A stretch of 64,000 nt of DNA from Hymenochaete sp. R1. Lineage: Eukaryota; Basidiomycota; Agaricomycetes; Hymenochaetales; Hymenochaetaceae. The notes under the pieces are model-generated. The model searched no databases. It saw only the letters and a program-made list of their open reading frames with translations, and was not told the DNA's origin. Both the position numbers and the translations under genes were made by a program. Shown in pieces: positions 25,304 to 37,266 of this stretch. Position 1 is the stretch's first letter. Every line of letters starts with the position of its first letter. Location of the stretch: positions 123,212 to 187,211 of the forward strand of contig JAFREE010000035.1 of assembly GCA_019400425.1 (NCBI GenBank), in the 5' to 3' direction.

Positions 25304-26966
25304 ATGCTCCCCCATGCTGAACGAACTAATGCCAATATGCTTTTTGCCAACTTCAATCAGGACTTCACGTGTGTTTCGTTCTTGCTTGAATATAAGTTCT
25401 GGATCCTTACGGGACGGCAGCGCCATCTCAATAGGTACGAAGAAGGGATACTGCATTACGAACTGCGATCCCTTCGGGAGAGTCTATACGATGAGTGAGC
25501 CATCTTTTAAACGCATTGAAAGCGCCTTCTCTTACATGGAGTAGACGATGGAGCTCGTGGAATCGTTGAGATGCTCTTCAGCACCTCCTTGGTTGCGCTC
25601 GTCGGCGCAGCAGACCAACCCGAATCCAGTCCACGAAAGCTCCAGATCGTGAACACGAAGGCAAGTCGCGCATTCCGCTCGTACGTGCCCTTTCATGGCG
25701 CTTATACTAACTGACGCGTTCTACGATAGCGAGAATCAGTGATATGCGAGCTCCTGTTTCCGTCATCCATCCTGGCTGTGAAACTCAATAGAGCTACGTT
25801 GGTTGTTGTGTTGGAGAATGAGATCTACATCTACAACATCTCGAATATGAGGCTGTTACATGTGATTGAGACGACGCCGAATCCTGAAGGTGAGTGTAGC
25901 AGGGTTCTTGAGCTGTCGTATGGGTTCCTAACCGAATACGAAGCTGTCTGTGCGCTTTCTCCCCTTTCCGATTCTTCCTACCTCGCCTACCCCTCACCCG
26001 TTCCTTCACCAACCTCACCTTTATCTCAACAGCCCACGCCATCGACGCCGCCGTCGGCATCAACCCAACAGTCCGGTGATATTATCGTCTTTTGCACACG
26101 CAAGCTTCTCGTGGAGAACGTCATTCAAGCGCACAAGTCGCCCATTTCCTTCCTTTCAATAAACTCATCAGGTACTATGCTCGCTTCGGCATCGGACAAG
26201 GGCACAGTTATCCGAGTATGGAGCATACCTGGCTCGGAGAAGTTGTACCAGTTCCGACGAGGGACACGAGAAACTAGGATTTACTCGATGAGTTTTAACA
26301 CGATGTCGACATTACTTGCTGTTAGCTCTGCGCATGACACGGTACACATTTTCAATTTGGGTTCACAGAAGGCCGGATTGCAGAGCAATAAGCCTGAGCC
26401 TCTTCAGAGTCCGACGCCGTCAATAGATAGTCGGGATGGTGGACAGGGCATGGAAGGAGGGTACGAGGCATTCATTGACGGGAAGAAGAACAATGGAGTA
26501 TCGTAAGTGCACGTCTGGGCCTTAATGTACTTGGTGTGGCTCTAAGAGCGATTGTCCAGGAAATTCCTGATACGGCGGTCTATGAATCTAACGAAGAACA
26601 TCACGTCCTCGGTGGGAGGCTACCTTCCTAACACTCTGACCGAAATCTGGGAGCCCTCAAGAGACTTTGCTTTCTTGAAACTTCCGGTGAGCGGTGCAAG
26701 ATGTGTTGTCGCTCTCAGTGGGTGCGTACCGGTTCTCCGCTGTTGCATTCTCACTGATGTTTCTCGCTAGAACCATGCCGCATGTGATGGTTATTTCGTC
26801 AGAAGGATATTTCTATTCGTACAGCATCGACCTCGAGCACGGCGGTGAATGCTCGCTAATGAAGCAGTACAGGTCAGCAACCATATACGCTTTGCGATTT
26901 ACCGCATACTCAATTCATTCTAGCCTCCTTGACTCATCAGAAGAAACGGGCGGCATGGCTGGCTAA
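25304..26966 (+). CDS. ATG18: PROPPIN autophagy protein Atg18
   Basis: WD-repeat beta-propeller that binds PI3P and PI(3,5)P2 and acts in autophagosome formation and vacuole homeostasis. The ATG at 25304 starts [19 protein letters not shown]. An intron after DFT rejoins at [20 protein letters not shown]. Later exons give [50 protein letters not shown] and [13 protein letters not shown]. Next comes a Ser/Pro-rich insertion (about 25960-26070) and the blade with [15 protein letters not shown]. The phosphoinositide-binding motif is intact in [11 protein letters not shown]. The last exons end at 26966. The Ser/Pro insertion and FRRG fit Atg18 better than Atg21 or Hsv2 relatives. Confidence 0.9.
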
Positions 26967-27263
26967 TTTTTGTCTTTTCATACTTCTAATTTCAGCTTGA
27001 CGTTTATTTACGATCGATATCATGCTTTTCTGGTGTAAATTAACCGTAGTTGCAAGTATATACCATGTCTAATAGGCCAGAATTTATCACGGAATTTCTT
27101 GACGATGACTTCATCGCGGCTCGGCTCGAAATTTCGTGCATTGCACATTCTCGGGACCGCACAGCACAATCATTTCTTAGAGTCATACTATCAAGCCACA
27201 AGGACTGGCACTGCTGTGTCATTACACGAATAGCACAATTACGCTTGTAGGTAACTCACCTCC

Positions 27264-29962
27264 ATGCTGCGTTTATTCTCTCACCTTAAAAGCGCAGGCC
27301 TCGACTCCTCTTTGTGCCCTCCCTTGTCCGCCTGCTTAGAGATTCGCCCAACTTTTTTGCGTAGCATGTCTACTTCTTCTTCCTCAATGTCTGTCAACGA
27401 ACTTGTGGCTCAGCTCATGTCTCTTGCAGAGAATAGCAAAAGGCTCGTGCATGCTACGGATTATGAATGCTCGATTTCTGAAAACAAAACTATAAAAGTC
27501 CAGAGTTGGAGGATGCGCGAGTGGGAATACTATAAGGTTCCATCACCGTTCCCAACCCTTGCGCGTGGACTCTTCACAACTCAAGACATAAAGACAAGTA
27601 GCGACGGCGAGTCAGAAAATGCAGATGCTGCAGGTGATTATAGGGTTGTTGTGAGAGGTTACGACAAATTCTTCAATATCGGAGAAGTGCCTTGGACCTC
27701 TGTGAGTCCCTTCCATTTATATGGAAGCAGCTTTGGGTAGAGATTGATTCTACTTCGGATTAGTGGGAAGCTCTAGAAAAACACACGAGCGCGCCATACG
27801 TTATGACTCTCAAGTCAAACGGTTGCATCATCTTCGTCGCGGCTCTGACTCCCACCAAACTCATTGTTACCTCGAAACACGCCCTGGGCGAAATCCAAAG
27901 CGCTGCAGTCAGCCACGCAGAAATGGGAGAAAAGTGGCTATACCGGCATTTGGAAAAGAAAGGCAAGCAACCTGAAGACCTTGCGCGGACGCTCTGGGAT
28001 AGGAATCTGACCGCAGTCACGGAAGTATGTTGGGAGATATCTTATAAGGAAAAGCGACAGGAGGCTTACATACATTTAATTTAGCTATGCGATGATTCTT
28101 TCGAGGAGCACGTACTAAAGATAAAAGAGGAAAAGACCGGACTCCGCCTACATGGTCTTAATGTCTGTCAAGGCGCTTTTAACACGGTCCCATCGGATGA
28201 GGTGGAAGCCTTCGCTCGTAAATGGGGTTTTATCGAGACACCATATCATATCGTCAACTCTGTCCCAGAAATCAGACAGTTCTACGACGAGGTCTCGAAG
28301 CGAGGGGAATGGAATGGGGAGCCGATCGAAGGCTTCGTGGTTCGATGCCATGTCAAGGACGAGCATACAGACGACTTGCGTGATGCCCCTCCGTATCCTC
28401 CAGGATCATCATTTTTCTTCAAGCTCAAGTACGATGAACCATATATGATGTACCGTGATTGGCGCGAGATCACAAAACAGCTCTTGGTTTTAAAAGAAAA
28501 AGAGGACTTCGATCATGCCACCGTTTCAAAAGCGAGACTACGGCGGCCTGAGTCAAAGGTATATATGGAATGGGCTAGACGAGAAATCAAGCAAAATCCC
28601 GAATTGTTCCAGGACTATATCCACGGTAAAGGTATTATCGCAATTCGTGAACGTTTCCTCGAGTACGTGAGGAGTGGCAAGAACGGGCTGTCTGGTGCAA
28701 CGGACTCGTCAGATCTTCACCGAAAGCACTTCGAGAAGACGATCATCATGCCCGTTGCTGTTCCAGGCTGTGGCAAGACAAGTATAGCTGTTGCACTGAA
28801 GGCCTTGTTTGGTTTTGGCCATGTACAGAATGACGATATTCATGTCAAAAAATCAAAGCCGCACTTTATCAAACGCATCAAGGAGGAGATCAGGAGCCAT
28901 GACGTTGTGGTCGCTGATAAGTAAGGCAACGACGTTCCATTGGTTCGTACGCGTGTTTAACTAACAGCCTTTTTTTGGGTATCTAGAAACAATCATCTCA
29001 TACAGCATCGCAATGATCTCCGAGAACTAATCAAAGGAATGGACTTCCCCGTTCGTCTTTTAGCTTTCAATTGGACCCTGGACAAACCCCCAGCAATGAT
29101 TCACCGCATCTGTGCTGCCCGAATCCTCGATCGAGGCGACAATCATCAAACGCTCCGCGCCGATGCAGAAGCAAAGCAGCACGAGGGCGCCATCTGGCTA
29201 TTCCTTAAGAACCACGAGGAGTTCGAAGAGGATGAAGCAGATGAGACTGTGGATTTCGACATCGAGGAGGATATCGAGCAGAGCGTGGCCCGCGCTGTTG
29301 ATGCGTGCGTGCGTATCCTGGGTCTACCTATACCTAGCTCGGAGGAAGTGGAGAAGGCTTTGGCTGCCGTGCGTGGATATACAGTTCCGTTAGTCAAGGA
29401 CGACAAACCAAAAGCCAAGCAGAAGAAAAAAGAACCTCGTTATTATGGTCTCGTACCAGAGGTCGACCTCGCATCTACTCTTCAGCCTCGACTCGGAAAG
29501 AACGATGTACCTCATTTAATGATCTCCTTCTGGAAAGAACTACTTTCAAGCAAACGCATTACGAATACACCTCACATCACCCTCGTACACAAAAAAGGGT
29601 TACCAGAAAAACAAGTATTGTGGGACGCATGCGCCAAGATGGGCACACACATGTTCTCGTTCTCGCTCTCCCACGTCGTGTGCAACCAACGGGTAATGGC
29701 GATCGTAGTGAATGGCTTGCAAGCCTATGCGAACCCAGGACAACCCGCGGACAGGGAGGCTGTAGAGTTTGCGAAGAGAATCAGGGGCGAAAAGGATATT
29801 TTCTTGCATATTACGGTAGGGACGAAAGATGATAGCGTTAATCCGTACGAGGCGCATACGCTGGCGAAAGAGTGGCAGAAGGGTACGAGAAGGGAACATG
29901 TGGTCGGTATGCCGTTGATGGGAGTGACGGCGAAGGGGAGGGTTAAAGGGATGTTTGGTTGA
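27264..29962 (+). CDS. TRL1: Fungal tRNA ligase (ligase, polynucleotide kinase, cyclic phosphodiesterase)
   Basis: Trifunctional enzyme that joins tRNA exons after intron excision and, in yeasts, splices HAC1-type mRNA. The adenylyltransferase domain carries the nucleotidylated lysine motif TLKSNGCIIF, with GAFNTVPSDEVEAFARKWGF and EGFVVRCHVKD downstream. The kinase domain has the P-loop VPGCGKTSIAVAL and VVADKNNH. The C-terminal 2H phosphodiesterase domain shows both His motifs, HITLVHK and FLHITVG. It ends at 29962 (KGRVKGMFG). Introns are short (for example near 27700-27764, 28025-28084 and 28924-28986). Two starts are possible: 27264 adds 34 hydrophobic/basic residues, while 27366 (MSTSSSSMSVNELV) resembles a typical cytosolic start. 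The window also contains an intron-bearing tRNA-Thr at 53983, a natural type of substrate. Confidence 0.92.
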
Positions 29963-30230
29963 ATTGAAGGGCAACGTTTCTTATCATGTAGATGAATCTC
30001 CATTCACGATAATTTCAGTATATCTATCCACAGCACTGTATTATTAGGCCAGCTTTGCATATCAACACCCATCAACTGCTTTCTTACACCACACCCCTTG
30101 AGATCGAGTTTATGTCAAAAGTGGATTCGTCAATATCCCAAACCAATTCACAAGACTAATCGTACATGTCCCAATGATTATCGTGCAGCACCTTATGGGT
30201 GCGACTTTACATATTTACCAGGCCTTGGAT

Positions 30231-32274
30231 TCATGGGTGCAGAAGTATCTTCGTATAGCCCTCCTCCCTCTTTGAGAATTTCTCAAAAGCTTCAGGAGCG
30301 TCTTCGAGAGGCAGGTTGTGAGATACGACGAACGATGGCTTGGCTTTACCAGCGATGATGAGGTCACCTGGGAAGATGTTCAGCTGGAATATACTCAAAT
30401 CTACACTAACGCAACTTACGGAGATAGGCATTGTAAGCCTTGACACTGCAGATGCCCGTACCGATGTGGATACCTTTAAAGAATATCTTGGCTGAACATT
30501 CAAATCAGTGAGATGTACAGCTCTATCATATTCAATCTCTTACCAAAAGGAAGCATCAGGTAGCCTCTAACCCATACTACATATGAGCATCATCATTTAA
30601 ATTTAGACTTTGTGTGCACATACTTCCGAGATGCTTCGTCTGGAGCTCCAGGATCCTCAGTCGTGTAAAGTCCGGGAATACCTATGCCTCCGGAAGGGCG
30701 AACGACATCAACGAGACCCTCGATAACCGCGTTCGGTTTGTCGGAGCCATCTGGGGACACGGCCCTGTACCCGACCGCTGACAGAACGCGTTGAATAAGG
30801 AATGCGCTGAGCTGCCTTCAAGAGACTCACCATCAACGCCACGGTCTACTTCCCGTCTAAATTCAAGTGTTATATATAGGGTGAGCTCAGTTGTACAATC
30901 ATAAAGAAGGGTCGAAGAAGGCATACCCTCCCCTGCGATCCATGATCTGTTGCACCGGATTACCTTTAGAGAAATCAATCGGGACACACCCCAGTTCTCT
31001 GGCTTTCTCGAGTCTGCCGGGAACGCGATCAATGACATAAACTTCCGAAGCCCCTCGGAGAAGGGCGGAATAAGCTGCCATGAGCCCGACCGGACCAGCT
31101 CCGAAGACAGCTATGGATTCTCCTGGTTTGAATCCCTGTAGAAAATCGTCCATAAACCATTGTGCCTGGAAAGTAGTTCAAGAGAACTTACTGATAACTC
31201 GACGCCATGCCAGCCCTACACAGATAAAACAATTTCAGCGAATGGAATGTCCGATTACTTAGAGACACACAGTGGGGAAAATATCCGAAATGAGAGCGAA
31301 GTCAGCTTCGTGCTCCGTCCCTGGTGGTAATTTTAAGGCATTGAAGTCGGCATATGGAACCCGAAGGTATTCCTTAATAACACCGTATCAGAGGGCAAGT
31401 ACGCATTTCGTCGAGGATGAGCTAACACACAGCTTGACCGCCTGGGAATGGTCCCATATCGAGGTACCTGAGGATGGAAGACATTAATGACTGCGCAGGA
31501 CCGAAGATTCAAAATTTAGCTTACCCATAGACACTACATCATAAACCGGAGTTCAATAAGCAACTCAATAGGTGAAAGGGAAGAAGTTTACGAGGAAACC
31601 TAGGAATGCAAAGATCAGCTGTACCATAAAATCAATCTTGATAGGCTATCTTACAGCTCCAGGGTTGGTGACTAAGCAATATGCCGCACGGCCTTCCTCG
31701 CAGTGGAAACACCTTCCACACCCGACATTGAACGGAATGACAACGCGGTCGCCGCGTTTGAGCAACTGTGTATGGTCTTGAGCGTAGGGCTAAGAGTCTG
31801 ATTGGTGCAAACACGTACCGATACTCCTGTTCCCACATCCTTGAACCCATGCCACAGTAAATTATGAGCGTTCTCATGGGATTATAAGCAAAGAATCGCG
31901 CACTTGCACTATCCCAAGACTTCATACAAGCCGTTGGTATCAGTAATATGCTATTGACAGAGTAATAACGAAGTTACTTTTCATGGCCGAAAACGAGTCC
32001 AGTCTTGCAGTTCGTCCTTCCCTCGTAGATATGCAAATCACTGGGAGCCGTGTTGATTCAATACGCGTTATCGACCCATAAGAAAAGAGGCTCACCTCCC
32101 ACAGATACCAGTAGTGGTGACTAGAATTGTATCAGGTCGGTCCCTTTCTAAACAAAGATTTCTTTAAAAATACGACACACTCTTGACGATGATATCGTCT
32201 GGATGGAGGATCTCGGGTTTCGCAACGTCTTGCAGAACGACTTCGTTAGCTTTCGTCCATACGACTGCTCTCAT
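30231..32274 (-). CDS. Zinc-dependent alcohol dehydrogenase, glutathione-independent formaldehyde-dehydrogenase-like
   Basis: Medium-chain dehydrogenase (MDR) probably oxidising an aldehyde or alcohol with NAD(P). The start ATG at 32274 reads MRAVVWTKANEVVLQDVAKP. The next exons give VTTTGICGSDLHIYEGR and TGLVFGHEK, containing the catalytic zinc ligands (Cys of CGSD, His-Glu of GHE). The cofactor fold is clear in ESIAVFGAGPVGLMAAYSAL followed by ASEVYVIDRVPGRLEKAREL. The last exons give GIHIGTGICSVKAYNAYL and a C-terminus ending KREEGYTKILLHP at 30231. The gene is cut by roughly ten short introns, so the exact protein needs transcript data. The closest family I recognise is the fdhA type; substrate is not determined by sequence. 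It is convergent with TRL1 (268-bp gap). Confidence 0.82.
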
Positions 32275-33215
32275 GATCTCTGTATCGTGGCTGTGCTTCT
32301 AGGCGTAGTTTTATGAGAAGAAAAGAACCCCAGGGAAATGAAGTATCGCACCTATCCATGGCTTTTATCTTCGTTCGACCCCGCTTCAAAACGGCCTTAA
32401 TCTATGGTATGACTTCATAGATAGATACGTATCACAGATACACTGCTGAATGCGAGAGAAAGGATCAAAGAACAGCCCACCGGGCTTGTGGTTCCGATAA
32501 TGAGACGGCCAGACTCGTGCACGGAGCTTCCACGCAATTGAACACAGAAGACTAGGTTCTTGCTTCGACAGCGACCTCGTGAGAAGGCACAGAGTCAGAC
32601 AAGTGTGAATCGTGCATTCAAAATTCCTCTAAGACCGAGAGCCTGTGACGTTAAAAATGGTACTCTGTTCTCGTGGCCAAAGAGTGAATTGCCCATGAAT
32701 TTGCATAAGTGGACACATGAAAGTCGAAAGTAGAGCATGACCTATGAGCGCTCCGATTCGCCTCCCATTTCATTTGAGTACTTGTTTATGTGTGTTTGGC
32801 CAATAGACTCGATAACATTTTGGTCAAAGTACCAGAGACCTCTTCTTCCACGCCATCATCCTTATCACCTTCCTCGACATCTTACATCGCTGTGGGGTCA
32901 TTTTTGTATGGCGCAGAGGGACTTTTGATAGCTTCGCTTTCGCTAGCAGCACTAGCCCGTTCTCTTTTGTACGAGCAATGATGGTCTTCTAGATAGTGGT
33001 GAAAGCTACATTCTTGCAAATACAATTCAGGTTTAAACTCATCGGTGGCCTTGGTCGTTTCAGTATATTAAGAAATGTCCGGTTACATTGCGTGAAGAAG
33101 CTCTACTGCAACCACTGGCGTGAAGAAAGGAGAGTTCAGAGCCGAAGCCAGAGAGAATTGAAATATCTCAACAAAGCGCGGACATGGATCGGTCGGCCTT
33201 TGTTTCGTCTTACCA
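32275..33215. other. Intergenic region, no gene seen
   Basis: About 940 bp upstream of both the dehydrogenase (minus) and the small membrane protein (plus). It contains only short open frames without family signal. Both promoters must lie here; no obvious TATA box or repeat was found. Confidence 0.4.
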
Positions 33216-34228
33216 ATGAGCACCTTTCCCCGTCCCTCCTCTTCCCGTCTAGAGGAAGACGAGCGTAAGAAAATACCCAGATGGGTTCCAATTTCTCTCG
33301 TTCGTAAATCATTTTCTCTTTATGAATTGACGTCTGTAAGAGCCATATTGATTGTCCGTTTAGCTCACTGTGACAACGGCTGCTTTGGCTGTTCCCGCCG
33401 TCTTGCTCTGGCGTCAGAAACGAAGCCTAACGCCGGCCCAAAAGCTCGTAGTACCTAATGCAGCTCACAGTAGGGCTCCGCCACCAATTCGCCGGAGACA
33501 ACCTATATCCTCTACCTCTTCAGCGCCTGTCTCGGCGTCGGCGTCAGCGAACGGTGGTTCCATCCCTGTGTCGTCCATTCCGCCTCGACGATCACACACC
33601 AGCGTTAGGTCAACTACGTTGTCTTCGAATCCAGGAGGCATGCCTAGTACCTTATCCTTAGCTCCGTCTGCGAAGAGGAAGGTCATAAGTGATTCGGCGA
33701 ACACCCCATCGATTCTCGACGGACCCGTGGCCGCCCTGGGTGCCTTTGGACTTGCAACGGTTGCCGTAGGTGCAGGAGCCGTACTCAGCGTATGGGCCAT
33801 ACAACGGGCATTGGACGTGAAAAACGTGCGTCTCATTCGTCTCATCCAGTCATCTCTCGAATATTAATACACCAATCTAATATCTAATATCATCTCAAAC
33901 CCAGGTCGACGAGTTCGCTTCTCGCGTTCGGAACCTGCTCCTGTCCCGCTTTCCAGATCTGTCTCGCCGGATATACCGTTCGCATAGATCCGAGGACGAG
34001 AGGCCGATCTCTTCTTTAGAAGATAGGTCTTTCGTATCTGCTGCTGGTAGCGCATCCCCCGGGTCTGGAGAGGGGCGTAGTCCGGGAAGTACCACTTGGG
34101 AATGGGACGATGCTGAAGATCGATTGCGCGAAGCTTATGATCGAGGAGGGGTCGGAGCGTGGGCTGAGCTTGCACTGAAGGAGTTGGAGGAGGAGGAAGA
34201 GATGGAGAGGCGGCGGCGAGGACTTTGA
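33216..34228 (+). CDS. Small predicted membrane protein with two hydrophobic segments
   Basis: I model three exons: 33216 to about 33300 (MSTFPRPSSSRLEEDERKK, then IPRWVPISL), about 33363-33825, and about 33905-34228. Joining the first two gives a hydrophobic segment (VPISLLTVTTAALAVPAVLL), then a Ser/Pro/Arg-rich stretch, and a second long hydrophobic segment (ALGAFGLATVAVGAGAVLSV) followed by WAIQRALDVKN. The C-terminal half is soluble: VDEFASRVRNLLLSRFPDLS, then an acidic, arginine-rich tail ending EEEEEMERRRRGL. The two-TM layout and the D-x-x-x-VDEFA junction recall AIM11-type mitochondrial proteins, but that resemblance is weak. The first intron seems to use a GTTCGT donor. Function unknown. 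Confidence 0.6.
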
Positions 34229-34683
34229 CTCTGATCATCAATTTGACGCTCTTTCGAGATTGATTTGGGTCGACTTGCCGTCCCAGTCATCTCGTATCAA
34301 GAATATCTTATCTGTCACAAACTTTATGGATTAATACAATTGGGCTACCTCTATTCTAGCTTGAGTTATTCGCGCGTCCATGGCACTAGTACTTCAGTCG
34401 CCAGAAGATCTTTCTCTCGTCGTAATCGTCCCTATTCTGTGAATTCTGCTCGAGTAAACCCAAATAAGCTGAGCTCTTACGAATAATTTTCCTTTCTTTA
34501 TTCTATAAATAAAAGATGCATTTTACACCCAATAGAAGGTGTAAGAAAAGAAAACGGTAGCTAGAACATCACGTGACTAAAAACTGCTATATAGCACGTC
34601 TCACTTGATTCAGAGGGCACCGAGAGGAATTATTGGCGCGCCGTCGCTGTCGACCGATTTCCTCAAGATACAAAACTTCTCCA

Positions 34684-35440
34684 ATGGTGAGCACAAATTA
34701 CCATCTAAATGTCGAAGAGAATTGACTATTGACGAATCTATTAGGCACCAACGAAAAAGGTATGCATTGCGCCTGGGAATATACTCTGAATAGCCGACTT
34801 ATCTTACTTTCCCAAATCTCCTTTGCCTGGGTGCATTCCCCCCTCATAACAAAACGTACCCCAACTCCCAACACCACACCTGGAAACCCTTCATGAACCT
34901 CACCTCGGATCCTAGACCGGAAAGCGTTCCGCGATCGAAGATGTCGTGACGCGCGAGTACACGATCCACCTCCACAAGCGTGTGCACGGCCGCTCGTTCA
35001 AGAAGCGGGCCCCCTGGGCGGTCAAGTCCGTCGTCGACTTTGCGCAGAAGGCGATGGGGACGCACGATGTGCGGATTGACCCGAAGCTGAACCAGCGTCT
35101 GTGGGAGCGCGGGGTGAAGTCGGTCCCGCATAGGATAAGGGTGCGGCTTGAACGTGCGTGTTGCTGTTTCTTTCATTCTGGGACTCCTGGCTCTGGCTCT
35201 TTGGAGCTGGAGAAGTGAGAGTGTATGGATGGGTGGATGTTGGGGTCTGACGGTGTTGCATTTGTAATTTTAGGCAAGCGGAATGACGACGAGGAGGCGA
35301 AGGAGAAATTATTCACGTATGCTTCGTACGTTCACGTCGGGTCGTTCAAAGTAAGTCGTCAAGGCATTATCTAGGGGAAATTAATCTTGATGGATATCTC
35401 CCCTTAGCGCCTCGAGACGGCGGTCGTTGACGTCGAGTAA
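34684..35440 (+). CDS. RPL31: 60S ribosomal protein eL31
   Basis: Structural protein of the large ribosomal subunit near the exit tunnel. Five exons join in frame to 121 residues, the usual eL31 length. Exon 1 contributes only the ATG (34684-34686). Exon 2 is a 15-nt microexon (34745-34759). Exons 3-5 are 34916-35153, 35274-35350 and 35408-35440. The N-terminus is thus [17 protein letters not shown], followed by [20 protein letters not shown], the family core [19 protein letters not shown], and a C-terminus ending [11 protein letters not shown]. An intron placed directly after the start codon is common in fungal ribosomal protein genes. The start cannot be found by ordinary frame scanning because no long frame begins with it. 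Confidence 0.92.
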
Positions 35441-36740
35441 AAAAACCTCTTCGAGTTTCCCTTACACCTACTCTTTTGACTGTCAGACGGTTTCCTATGC
35501 ATGATTCACCTCGCCGCTGTATGTATACAAATATATGATACATATGTTATCACTGCATCGAAGCGTGAAGGGTGTTCGTTCCTTGTCCCTCGAGAACAGC
35601 AGGAATGCCACTAATGTTCAAGAAACAAGACAACCCAGGCTGCTGGCTGCTGGGTGTTAATTGGCGGGTTTCCTGCGACAGGAGATTATAAGAGTAAGGT
35701 AAGGCAATGCGTGTTTCAAACAGGGAAAGCATGCCAAGGAAAAGAGGATCAGGATCAGGAGCAGAGATCTTCTTCGTACCTTGCCAATCACGCCACATGA
35801 GCGACCAATTCCAATTCGGACCAATTGCAGTAAGATGTACCTCAGCGCTTGTTATTCGAGAAAAAGAAAGGAAAGAAGAAGAAGAAAAAAATCAAGAGTA
35901 CGACTCCGCGAGTTTTCAAGCTGCTCACTGACCACATTTACTGAATTGAAAAAAAAAGTCAAAGAGGCCGCCGCGGGAGCGTAGACCACCATTTATAACC
36001 TGTTTCTTCCCAGTCGCAGTTGCTACGGAGTCCTGAGCTAATGTTTTCCCGTGAGAGGAAAGTGCTGGAAGGCGGAAACTGTCGTCCCAAAGAGGAGCGT
36101 TCTTTGAGGTGTAAAATCTGAAGGCGGTAGCAGGCTGTTGTACTTTTGCTACCGCCGTGTTTTATTTCCCTGTTCCCTGTTCCCTGTTGTTGTTTTCCAG
36201 CTTCCGAGCCCCCAATGTCCTCTTGTCTCCAGACTTTGAACCTGCCCCTGCCCTGTCAACCCACGCGTTCTTGATGATCTGGACCTGAACCTGGACTCAC
36301 AAAGATCTTGTTATTTGTTTAGGTTCTGATTATACTAAAGCAGAGCCAGAGCCAAAGGGATGTCTTGCAACCTCCTAAGAGCGCCTATACTCATACTCAT
36401 ACTCATACAGGAGAGTGCGATCCTGATCCTCCTGTGATCTGTTCATCAGCGGTACTAGAGCTTTCTTTGGAAGGTATTCTCCCATGTGTAAGAGAAAGTT
36501 GATATCGAGAGGACGAAAGAGAGTTGTTTAGAAGGAAATAATATTGATGGGAGAGAGGACTGGACTGGACTGATGACCCCCGTTCAGCCGAGCGTCGGTT
36601 GTTTTTCCTTTATTCGGGATATACCCTTCCTGAGGGTATATAAGGACCGCATTTTAGAAAGAGGGAGATCCCTCAGCCAGACACCTTTCAAACCCGTCCT
36701 GCCCTTTCGTTCGTTGTTGAATTCCCTACTCTCAGCCAAT
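35441..36740 (+). other. Intergenic region upstream of the CFEM gene
   Basis: About 1.3 kb with no gene seen. It holds a purine-rich tract (about 35859-35895), CCCTGTT repeated three times (about 36169-36188) and TCATAC repeats (about 36390-36408). The promoter of the CFEM gene occupies the right end. Confidence 0.4.
36637..36644 (+). promoter_or_regulatory. TATA box of the CFEM gene
   Basis: TATATAAG lies 97 bp upstream of the CFEM ATG (36741), the expected distance for a fungal TATA promoter with a short leader. Confidence 0.6.
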
Positions 36741-37266
36741 ATGCGTGTCGCTGCTGCTACCCTTCTTTTCGCTGGTCTCGCCTCAGCCACTCTCACCGCC
36801 CGTCAGGACATCCCCAGTAAGTCCACTTTCAAACCCTCCCCTCCACCGGTGACCGATACAATACTAACCATCCGTGTCCCAACCAGCCTGCGCCTTGACG
36901 TGCATCTCCTCCGCCGACCCAGGCTCCTGCTCCTCCACAGACAACGCCTGCCTCTGCGCCGACTCCTCCTTCGTCTCCTCCGTCACCGCCTGCATCCAAT
37001 CCACCTGCACCGGAGACGACGTCGAAGCAGCCGAGTCCTTCGCCCAAAGCTCCTGCGCGGCCGTCGGCGTCACACTCACCGCGTCCGGGAGCGGGAGCGC
37101 GACAGCTACCTCGAGCGGTGCCTCCTCGACGGGGAGTGCGAGCGGGAGCGGGAGCGCCTCGGCGAGTGGGAGCGCGAGTAGCAGCGAGAGCTCATCGGGT
37201 GCGAAGGCGCTCGAGGTGCCTTTTGTTGCAGCGGCGGCGCTGGGCTTTGCGGCGTTCGCGCTCTGA
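36741..37266 (+). CDS. CFEM-domain GPI-anchored surface protein
   Basis: Small secreted cysteine-rich protein of the kind found on fungal cell walls; some family members bind haem or act at host or surface interfaces. Exon 1 (36741-36820) encodes a signal peptide (MRVAAATLLFAGLASATLTA). After an intron ending near 36886 the CFEM domain follows: CALTCISSADPGSCSSTDNA, CLCADSSFVSSVTACI and STCTGDDVEAAESFAQSSC, giving the eight-cysteine pattern. The remainder is a Ser/Gly/Ala-rich stalk (residues about 90-130) and a hydrophobic C-terminal tail (VPFVAAAALGFAAFAL) after SSGAK, a typical GPI attachment signal. A TATA box lies 97 bp upstream. Specific role unknown. Confidence 0.88.

Noticed and set aside
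36573..37181. Long plus-strand frame overlapping the CFEM gene
   Set aside because: It reads the CFEM first exon and then runs through the intron into an Arg/Leu-rich shadow frame; the spliced CFEM model explains the region better.
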